A DNA stretch of 64,000 nucleotides from NCBI GenBank assembly GCA_026874595.1, contig CM049320.1, positions 43,782,714-43,846,713 on the forward strand. The letters are read 5' to 3'. The notes beneath the pieces were generated by a model that was given only the letters and a program-made list of their open reading frames with translations, did no database searches and was not told the origin of the DNA. How positions within the stretch are numbered: position 1 is the stretch's first letter; each line of letters opens with the position of its first letter. The translations under genes and the position numbers were made by a program. Positions 54,980 to 64,000 of this stretch are shown piece after piece. The DNA comes from Sipunculus nudus (taxonomy: Eukaryota > Annelida > Sipuncula > Golfingiida > Sipunculidae).

Positions 54980-55727
54980 GTATGAATCAATTAAACAAAG
55001 CTACCAATATAAAACAAGTTTATGAAACATAATTATCAAATCAACAAGATCATCAGGTTTAGGGACACTTAAATATTTTATAGGTTTTTATTTACTGTTG
55101 ATTCCTAGTTAACACTCCAGCTGTTAAATGACAGGTTCCTATTTAAACTAAAACAAATTTAAGCAAATATGAAATTTTCATCTATCAAAATAGTAGGATT
55201 TCAACACTGGAGAGATGTTCTAGTTATCTTTCACTGATCCAGGCAGGCTGGTACATATAATTCATTGTGCTACAAAATATAATGGCTGGAAGTGTCACTG
55301 TACTGAACCTCCATTATTTTATATATAAATGATCCATTATGTCTAGTACAAATATAAATTCTGACTTTCTAGTTAGAAAATTTATTTAAACCATTTCACC
55401 AAATGTATTACAGCTTATGTTTTACTTGAAAGCTAAATAAAAAAATTAAAACAAAAATTACAACAAAAAGTAATCATCTATATCATTATCTTACAGGGTA
55501 AACCATTTGTTAATATTTCAGCTTAATCTTCATAAAATCATGTGTGTTTGATGCTTGGTGAAACTGTTAACAACTGTTGAAATGTTTCATGGTATAAAAA
55601 AATCCTTCATCTTGTATTTTTGTCAGTTTGACAAAAGTCTATATTTAATTTTCATGTTGATTTTGAGTATGTGTGCAGGCTTTCATGTTTTGGTTTTTGG
55701 TTTACTACCCCTCAGTTTGAATCCTAC

Positions 55728-55811
55728 CTCTTGATTTCCAGGGATTTTGCCTGTCTGCAAAACATGATGGTTCATCCAGTATATAAATCCAGCCCCAAGT
55801 TCTGCATTTTT
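55728..55811 (-). CDS. Internal exon of the second minus-strand gene
   Basis: The acceptor CATTATTACAG|AAAAATG and donor AATCAAGAG|GTAGGA bracket exactly 28 codons: KNAELGAGFIYWMNHHVLQT then GKIPGNQE. Both borders are phase 0, matching the terminal exon at 49298-49378. An aromatic-rich GFIYWMNHH stretch followed by a Gly/Pro linker looks like a folded protein. I do not recognise the family. Confidence 0.7.
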
Positions 55812-56329
55812 CTGTAATAATGAAGTGTTAAACAAGCATATCAGTTCATTCTAAAGTTACAAAACTGCTACCAAAATATTTCATGAAAAAGACTTTAAAC
55901 AAGTTTTACAATGGAAAAGAACACATCAAAGGGACCCCCCCAATCTTGTCAACAACTCCAACACCTGAGCATCCACTTCTGCCCACTTAATTTCATACTT
56001 CTGAAGGTTGTGTAATAAATACAGCTTTGTAAATGATTATCAGGTGCACATCTGTCACCTTTTACAATTACATTGATCAAAAGTCAGTTATTGAGTGTAA
56101 GCCATACAGACCATCTAGCAAAAACATAAGCAGAAAAAGAAAATGCAAAAATTATCACCTATAACAAAGCACCCAATCAGACTTAAGAGAAAGTAACAGG
56201 AGTAAAAATATTTATTAAAATTAAATAAATAAATATGAACCCTATAAGCCTCCAACTCAACTTAAGGGGAGACATAAATATGATATTTGTGGGAGGATGA
56301 AGCCAATGTCAAGAATGTCACTATGTTAG

Positions 56330-57828
56330 GGAAAAAGTTGACAGTGTAGGAGGAACAATGGGGGCAATAACAGGTGACAGTATAGTAGGATGAGGCCCTG
56401 GTAACATTGACAGTAAAGTAGGATGAGGCCCTCGTAACAGTTGACAGTGTAGTAGGAAAAGGTCCTAGAAACAGATGACAGTGAAGGAGGATGAAGCCCT
56501 GGAAACAAGTGACAGTGTAGTAGGATGAGGCCCTGGTAACAGGTGACAGTATAGGAAGATGACGCCTTGGTAACAGTTGACAGTTTACAAGGATGAGGCC
56601 CTGATAACATGTGTCCATGAAAGAGGATGAGTCCCTGGTAATAGGTGACAGTGTTGGAAGATGACGCCTTGGTAACAGTTGACAGTGTACAAGGATGAGG
56701 CCCTGATAACAGGTGTCCATGAAAGAGGATGAGTCCCTGGTAACAGGTGAAAGTGTAGGAAGATGACGCCTTGGTAACAGTTGACAGTGTAGGAGGATGA
56801 GGCCCTGGTAACAGGTGACAGTGTAGGAGGATGAAGCCTTGGTAACAGTTGACAGTGTAAACAGATGAGGCCCTGGTAACAAGTGACAGTGTAGGAGGAT
56901 GACGCCATTGTAACAGATGACAATGCAGATGACAGATGACAGAGATGTGAGTGTAATAGAATGGGCCCTGGAAACTGTTGAAAGTGTAAGTTGATGATGC
57001 CCTGGTTACAGTTGACAGTGTAGGATGAGGCACTAGTAACAGGTGACAGTGTAGGATGAGTCCCTGGTAACAGGTGACAGTGTAGGAAGATGAGGCCTTG
57101 GTAACAGTTGACAGAGTAGGAAGATGAGGCCCTGGTAACAGGTGACAATGTAGGAGCATACGAGTGATAGAGATGAGAGTGTAGTAGAATGAGCCCTGGA
57201 AACTGTTGACAGTATAATAGGATGAGGCCCTGGCAACAGTTGACAGTGTAAGTTGATGAGGCACTAGTTAAAGATGACAGTGTAGGATGAGGTCCTGGTA
57301 ACAGGTGACAGTGTAGGATGAGGCCCTGGTAACAGGTGACAGTGTAGGAAGATGAGGCCTTGGTAACAGTTGACAATGTAGGAGGATGAGGCCCTGGTAA
57401 CAGGTGACAGTGTAGAGTGTGAGAGTGATAACAGATGACAGTGTAGTTGAATGAGGCCCTTGTAACAGGTGACAGTGTAGTAGGATATGGCCCTGACAAC
57501 AGGTGACAGTGTCAGTGTAGGTATGATAACTGATAACAGTGTAGTAGCATGAGGCCCTGGTAACAGGTGACAGTGTAGTAGGATATGGCCCTGACAACAG
57601 GTGACAGTGTCAGTGTAGGTATGTTAACAGATGACAGTGTAGTAGCATGAGGCCCTGGTAACAGGTGACAGTGTAGTAGGATATGGCCCTGATAACAGGT
57701 GACAGTGTCAGTGTAGGTATGATAACAGATGACAGTGTCGTAGCATGAGGCCCTGGTAACAGGTGACAGTGTAGTAGCATGAGGCCCTGGTAACAGGTGA
57801 CAGTGTAGTAGCATGAGGCCCTGAGGAT
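56330..57828. repeat. 34-35-bp minisatellite, about 40 units
   Basis: Units like GAGGCCCTGGTAACAGGTGA then CAGTGTAGTAGGAT repeat with indels. On the minus strand the unit has no stop codon in any frame, so overlapping ORFs of 312, 304 and 206 codons appear. They encode degenerate repeats of YTVTCYQGLIL/LHCHLLPGPH and are unlikely to be a protein. The array abuts exon 57829-57937. Confidence 0.93.
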
Positions 57829-57937
57829 CTGTAATTTATTGTAAAAAGAACCAACCATCTGATTGAGCATTTGCTCAGGAGTGAGGTCTGACATCAGGTA
57901 GTAGGGCAGACACAGGTGGTGGTCAGTCTTTCCACAG
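57829..57937 (-). CDS. Upstream exon of the second minus-strand gene, donor unclear
   Basis: The acceptor TTGTGTATTTCAG|CTGTGG begins a frame reading CGKTDHHLCLPYYLMSDLTP then EQMLNQMVGSFYNKLQ. The text then passes straight into the minisatellite (ATCCTCAGGGCC). Ending after the Gln codon would fit phase 0 of exon 55728-55811, but the next bases are AT, not GT. The alternative donor CAGATG|GTTGGT (57856) also gives phase 0 but is weak. The array may have overwritten the donor. Function is not recognised. Confidence 0.55.
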
Positions 57938-58459
57938 CTGAAATACACAAGGAGGCCTTCAGTTCTAGTTCAAAGCTTGTTAGAATTTATGCTGTCATCA
58001 TCTCCTGAATTTTCCAAGCTGACCCTTTGGGTAAACATTTTCCAGATTTATAGGACAAGCAGATGAGACCAGCATCCTCCAGATGTCACCCTCTTGTGAT
58101 CGACAGCAGAGGGGAGACACCCTGTGATGAGTTTGTGCACTGATGAGTCACCTCTCACCAACCATGCTGTCATATGCATGCCAACCCTACCAATATCAGC
58201 ATGAGCCTACTCATAACTTCTGAAGAATTACATATCAAGAGTCCCAAAAGTCCCATGGGGGAAGTCAATAAATTTGATGATTTTAATTTGCTAATTAACT
58301 ATCAAGTTTTACTTTACTTATCGGCACAATGTCATATTATATTTGGTCTCTATCCCTATGAATGATCTCTACATTGCCTATCTGTTGAATCTGACTAAGA
58401 TGTCAATTTACCAATAATAACCATTTCATGTATATTGATTAAGGAAAGGCTCAACAATA

Positions 58460-58990
58460 ATGGTTTCCTCCTTGTCAAAGGGGTTGGAATTTCATGATAA
58501 CAACTTGCCCTATTGTCTGAAAGTTGCCAGCTTAGCTTTCAGTATAAATGACTATGACCTTGAGATAGCCCAAGGGAATATCAAATACAGGATCAATTAT
58601 AAAGAAATAAGGGCAAGGGATATTTTAAATCATAAGGTGTATTATGAGGGTTAAAACGTCATCAGCATCAGGGAATATTTAGCATTTAAATGATTGTCAA
58701 TTGCTCTTTATTGCCTGGGTCTTTAATTTGGTTAACATGTAAATTTTACCAATAATAACAATTTTATGTATAATGGCCAGAGCAGGGCTTAAAGATAACA
58801 CTTGCCCACTTACCCAAGGGGTTGAAATTATAGAGGACAACCTGCCCTGGTGTCTAAATGTTTCCTGCTGGGCCTACAATATATCAGACCAAACCCTTGA
58901 CAGAGCTAAAGGGAATATCACACACAGGATTAATTATATAGAAATATAAGAGCAAGATGTTTTATATCACTATATGTATCATGAGTCACA
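58460..58990 (+). repeat. Two direct copies of a roughly 200-bp repeat
   Basis: AAGGGGTTGGAATTTCATGA ... AAGGGAATATCAAATACAGG (58478-58595) recurs as AAGGGGTTGAAATTATAGAG ... AAGGGAATATCACACACAGG (58818-58930), each followed by AGCAAG/GGCAAG and ATTTTAAATCA-type text. The 64-codon ORF at 58460 is disrupted in the second copy. Confidence 0.6.
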
Positions 58991-59920
58991 TAGGGTTTTT
59001 GACATCAGGGAATATTTAGCATTTACCAGGTTTTCAACCTCATTTAAATAAATTGCTGTTTAACTTATTGAATCCTGCTTATTCTCCCCATAGAAAGTTT
59101 TATGTTTTGTATAAACTTTAATAATCTGGTCAATGCAACAAAAAATTTATAACCATTGAGACAGGATGGAACACTAAACAGACAGGGCAAAAGAATGACC
59201 CTACTTTACTTTTAAGTTTTTCATCATTTTACCTTCAACTTTTACTAAGTCAGTACTCCTATATCAAATGAAAACCTAGATCCAGTTATCAGATTTTAAT
59301 GCAAATGGATTTTTTTTTTACTTTTTTTTCATTATAAAAAGAAGGGACTTAATAACAGATGTATAAATTTATCTCTTTTTTTTTGTTGGAGGTCTAATTA
59401 TACATCATATTTTCATAAAATTACAATCATGTATATTCATATACTCTTCAATTAATCAATGCTTTAAACAATATTTAGAGTTCATTAAATGTATTGCTGA
59501 TCCTAGCACTTTATTTTGATATTTATCGTGAGGAATAGCTCCCTAAGAATATTACTTTTTTGATAGAGATAAATTAAACAGGAAGACATAAACTTAGAAC
59601 TCAGCTGAAATCAATCTAGGACAGGTGTGTGTCATAGTGTAATGAAGGTAAGTCGAGAGGTAATCCTGAGCAGTGAAGAAGATTGAAGTCAAAATTGACC
59701 AAAAAAAATTGTCAGAAATGTAAAAAAAAAAGTATACAACCAACAAGACATACCTCCCATTTAAATAGGAACCGGGTATTAGTAACTGATTTGAAATATT
59801 GCATCCATGTAAAATGTTGATAACAAACATATGGACAGACATACAGTCTGAGAGGAAGAAGGATTTTCCTGATTTGCTCTTCACATTGAGTCAGTAACTG
59901 AATATAATACATGCACAAAT

Positions 59921-60960
59921 GAACAAGGGACCCATGGGTCACGTCGCTCAGCTGAATTTTGGAAAAATATTAACAACTGCAAAATATTTTTATTTCTGGT
60001 TTTTATTTTTGGTTTTTCAAGTAAATAAGCATTTGAAAAGCTTAAAGAAAATGGCCCTGCTAAAATGAAACTCTGTAAATTACAGAATAAGGGTCATGAG
60101 CTCAAGCATATGCACTGTGTAATAAATGAAACCTGTGGCCTGAAACCATTTAATGATGCACCAAGGGAAAAAAAGGGCCTACAGTAAGTGTTATATAAAA
60201 GTTACATTTCATAAACAAATAACGTGTAAAGGAAATTTAATTTTAAAAAGTTAAACATATGGCCATATGAGTTAAAAATCAATCCAACAAAGCTTGACCA
60301 ATATTCCTGATTTTAAAACTAAGTGTAACAGTGTTATTCACACCTAGGCCCAGCCAACTTTAAGAGATATGAATGAAATGCTACCAAGTATTTATATCTT
60401 CTTAAATCTAGTCAGTTAGCACTTACATTAGATCCTAATATTTTATCACATATTAATATAAGGGTTAAATTTCTGAACATTTTTTCTTTAAAAAAATCAA
60501 AATTGTCCAAGTCTCAACAAAAAGAATTAATTTAACATTAAAATTATAAGATTTGTCTTGTTTATTTGTCTTTTGTATTGAAGGGGTAAATGGGGGAGGG
60601 GTCGCTGTTGTTACTGCTTGCTACTGAAGAAAATGTGAAATTATAAGAATTATAAGATTCATCTTATTTATAGTACAGGTCTGTCAACAGAATGGGGGGG
60701 GGGGGGGGGAGAGAAAGGCTCCCTGTGGTATTTACTGCAGACAGCCTGATCAAGCTCAACAAGAGAGAGGGCTTGCCCCAGTGATGGGATTACATAACAA
60801 GACCCTTTCGGAGCATAGAGAGCTGCACTGAATGACCTACAGTGACCAAAGTGGACTGCTTAACAATGTAAGGGAATACATCAAGAGCCTTCAAAAAAAA
60901 TTCAATGACTAGCCTAATTTTGCAGCTTTTATTTTCAAATTTCAGATTTTAACAGAATAA
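59921..60960 (+). mobile_element. Family A left part, copy A6
   Basis: GAACAAGGGACCCATGGGTC, ACGTC and GCTCAGCTGA form an intact left end, identical over its core to A1. D-type text (TGGCCTGAAACCATTTAATG) follows at 60128-60150, then A-type text. No right end is present before A7 begins at 61013. Confidence 0.6.
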
Positions 60961-61012
60961 TTCCTTATGTGTACATGCTGTAAAAATAAAATCCTGAGTA
61001 CTTACAGGAAAA

Positions 61013-62002
61013 AACAAGGGACCCATGGGTCACGGCGCTCAGCCGAAGTTTGAAAATTTTTTGCAAATGCAAAATATGCAAAATATTCTATGTAATGTTT
61101 TTCATTTATATAAGCATATGAGAAGCTAAGAGGAAAGGGGCCCTCCTTCTTTGTTAAAGTAAAGTTCTAAATATATGATTGCAAACTAATACTCTGACAA
61201 GACTGTCATGAAGAAAAACAGTAACAGTTTTGAGATACTATGATGCAAATGAAAAATTTACAGATGGACAGGCAAGTGGACAGAACTGACTACCTTTATT
61301 TCACTTTCAAGAGAATAATGCATTTAAGTTTATATATAAGCCTATTTTTTTAGCATATCCACTTTTTCCATTAATAGTTTTTATCTGATTCATTTTTTTT
61401 ATTTACAAGTTTTATTAATTTGTAATAAAAAAATTGAAAATATAAGTTAAAATATTAGAATTCTAAGTTGCAATCATTATATATCCAGAGTGTAGCTCAT
61501 ATTAGGACATATTATGCATACACATATATTTTATTATTTTTAAATCACAAATGTTTAAACTGAATTTAAAAGAAAATAATGCCACAACATGGCATCTACA
61601 AGATTATTCCTTGAGTCACTATCAAAAAGTTTTGCAAATTGGAGTTTTCAGTACATGCTTAATTTATTCACTGAATTTAAATAAAAGATTCAGTAAATTT
61701 GATAAAATAAATCATCTTTTCAAATAAAGTATACAAACTCTTGGTTGAATGAGGGACAAACAATATTATTGTGCTAATTACTATCTCAGCTATAATTTAT
61801 TACTGGAATTAATAGTCAATTTCACACCTGGTGAAGTTTTTACTTTTCTAAAGTAAGGAATTACTTATTTGATGAACATCCACACTTTCATACCAATACA
61901 CCACTTTGTGGACACAATTCAATGTGCTCTTTAATCATTGTAACCCTGGTGGTACAATACAAAATCTAAAATGTAGCATAGCCAAGAATAAAATAAAATA
62001 CA
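61013..62002 (+). mobile_element. Family A element, copy A7, cut by B3
   Basis: The left end is AACAAGGGACCCATGGGTCA (perfect palindrome), then GCTCAGCCGA. It follows A2 (18741-19690) closely for about 950 bp, including ACAACATGGCATCT and AAGATTATTCCTTGA. At 62003 family B begins where A2 continues uninterrupted. Confidence 0.7.
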
Positions 62003-64000
62003 GACTAGATGTGTCGGAACGACACGAATGCCCCCGCCTGGTGCAAATTAGAAACATTTGTAAAATTTTGAAAAATTTTTTAAGTTCAGGAGGTGTCGTA
62101 TGGTCAAAAGTAGGTCAACAAGGGCAAAATGCAAACTCCATCTGTAACGGGTCATTATCAAGCAACACACCAAAAATCATGCCAGTATATGCAGGCATTG
62201 TGAAAAAAAGTCCATAAATGTGCATTTTCCATAAAAATTTCTGTCTTTCATGAAATTTTCTATGTTTAGGAGCCGTAAAACAATCAAAAGTAGGTCAACC
62301 GGGACGGAAAGCGAACTCGATCTGTAACTGTCATTATCTGCCCACACATAGAAAATCAGGGTGGTATCTGCAGGCAATTAGGAGAAAAAGTCAGTACATA
62401 TGCATTTGTTATGAAAATGTCTATTTTTCATGAAACTTTCTATGTTCAGGAGCAGTCAAATGGTCAAAAGTAGGTCAACTGGGACAAAACAAGAACTCGA
62501 TCTGTAACTGGTCATTATCTGCCTAAACACCAAAAATCAGGCCCGTATCTGCAGGCACTGCGAAAAAAAGTCCATACATGTGCACTTTTTTATGAAATTT
62601 TCTATGTTAGAGCACCGTCAAACGGTCAAAAGTAGGTCAACTGGGACAAAACGTGAACTCTATCTGTAACTGGTCATTATCTGCCCACACATCAAAAATC
62701 AGGCCAATATCTGCAGGTATTGCGAAGAAAAGTCTGTACAAGTGTATTTGTCATGAAAATTTATATTTTACATGACATTTTCTATGTTCAGGAGCCGTTA
62801 AACAGTCAAAAGTAGGTCAACTGGGACGAAACACAACTCGATCTGTAACTGGTCAATATCTGCCCACACACCAAAAATCAGGCCAATATCTGCAGGCACT
62901 GCGAAAAAAAGTCCGTACATGTGTATTTGTCTTGAAATTTCATATTTTTCATGAAATTTTCTATGTTCAGGAGCCGTAAAACGGTCAAAAGTAGGTCAAC
63001 TGGGACGAAACACAAACTCCATCTGTAACTGGTCTATATCTGCCCACACACCAAAAATCAGGCCAACATCTGCAGGCATTGCGAAAAAAGTCCATACATG
63101 TGTATTTGTCATGAAAATTTCTATTTTTCATGAAATTTTCTAAGTTTAGGAGCCGTAAAACGGTCAAAAGTAGGTCAACCGGGACGAAACTTGAACTCGA
63201 TCTGTAACTGGTCTATATCTGCCCACACACCAAAAATCAGGCCAATATCTGCAGGCATTGCGAAAAAAAGTCCGTACATGTGTATCTGTCATGAATATTT
63301 CTATTTTTCATGAAATTTTCTAAGTTAAGGAGGCGTAAAACGTTCAAAAGGAGGTCAACCAGGACGAAACGCGAACTCGATCTGTAACTAGTCATTATCT
63401 GCCCACACACTAAAAATCAGGCCAATATCTGCAGGCATTGCGAAAAAAAGTCTGTACATGTGTATTCGTCATGAAAATTTTTATTTTTCATGAAATTTTC
63501 TAAGTTTAGGAGGTGTAAAACGGTCAAAATTAGGTTAACCGGGACGAAACGCGAACTCGATCTGTAACTTGTCTATATCTGCCCACACACCAAAAATCAG
63601 GCCAATATCTGCAGGCATTGCGAAAAAAAGTCTGTACATGTGTATTTGTCATGAAAATTTCTATTTTTCATGAAATTTTCTAAGTTTAGGAGCCGTAAAA
63701 CGGTCAAAAGAAGGTCAACTGGGACGAAACGCGAACTCGATCTGTAACTGGTCATTATCTGCCCACACACCAAAAATTAGGCCAATATCTGCAGGCATTG
63801 CGAAAAAAAGTCCGTACATGTGTATCTGTCATGAATATTTCTATTTTTCATGAAATTTTCTAAGTTAAGGAGGCGTAAAACGTTCAAAAGTAGGTCAACC
63901 AGGACGAAACGCGAACTCCATCTGTAACTAGTCATTATCTGCCCACACACCAAAAATCAGGCCAATATCTGCAGGCATTGCGAAAAAAAGTCTGTACATG
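62003..64000 (+). mobile_element. Family B element, copy B3, running off the window
   Basis: The left end is CTAGATGTGTCGGAACGACAC-type hairpin (GTGTC-GGAAC-GACAC, 62011-62025), then GAATGCCCCCGCC. At least ten 180-bp modules follow, each with CCGTAAAACGG and GAAAATTTC...GAAATTTTC hairpins. The right end is beyond 64000. ORFs here are repeat readings. Confidence 0.82.

Noticed and set aside
56262-57948. Overlapping minus-strand ORFs of 100-312 codons as a repeat protein gene
   Set aside because: The 34-35-bp unit has no stop in any minus frame, so all three frames are open. Indels shift the frame between units, which a selected coding repeat would not tolerate.

Overview
This is a 64-kb AT-rich piece of an animal nuclear genome. 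The spliced genes, tRNA-derived SINE-like repeats, long (TA)n arrays, minisatellites and stacked interspersed repeats suggest a lophotrochozoan, most likely a bivalve mollusc. That assignment is an inference from repeat style, not from a marker gene. There is no rRNA gene, CRISPR array or prokaryotic operon.

Genes. The best-supported gene is a kelch-repeat beta-propeller protein on the minus strand. Its six exons (18544-18609, 17748-18045, 13011-13145, 11428-11615, 10434-10630, 3916-4007) all have canonical splice sites and agree in phase, giving about 321 residues before the gene leaves the window on the left. A second minus-strand gene ends at 49298. Exons 55728-55811 and 49298-49378 join cleanly in phase 0, and an upstream exon at about 57829-57937 runs into a 34-bp minisatellite with no obvious splice donor. 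I do not recognise its product. Weaker coding candidates are a minus terminal exon (24229-24351), a signal-peptide exon nested in a kelch intron (12162-12273), plus-strand exons at 30465-30613 and 54910-54979, and a frameshifted plus-strand coding relic (38868-39760).

Repeats. Most of the window is made of non-autonomous elements. Three families, called A, B and C here, share one plan. Each has a perfect short palindrome or hairpin at one end, then a 10-11 nt motif, an internal body of tandem modules, a (GGAC/GACG)-rich tract, the reverse complement of the same motif, and a terminal TAAAA or AAAAA. Read in reverse this matches the subterminal-inverted-repeat plus 3' hairpin plan of Helentron-type (HINE/DINE-1-like) elements. 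No Rep/helicase is encoded here. A self-complementary 12-mer, GGTGGCGCCACC, opens the internal modules of A, C and a further module family E.

Layout. 0-7.3 kb: A elements (with C and B insertions) around the last visible kelch exon and a SINE. 7.4-9.4 kb: a TIR element, then a tRNA-like unit between (TA)n arrays. 10-18.6 kb: kelch exons with minisatellites and a C element. 18.6-23.1 kb: a 122-bp satellite derived from the edge of the kelch ATG exon and split by an A element. 25-30 kb: inverted-repeat structures and an inverted C element. 30.7-37.6 kb: C and A elements. 38.9-39.8 kb: the coding relic. 40.9-49.3 kb: a 38-bp minisatellite invaded by a LINE, which was itself invaded by a B and a 5.7-kb A element. 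49.3-58 kb: the second gene with repeat-filled introns. 58-64 kb: more A and B elements, with the last B running off the right edge.
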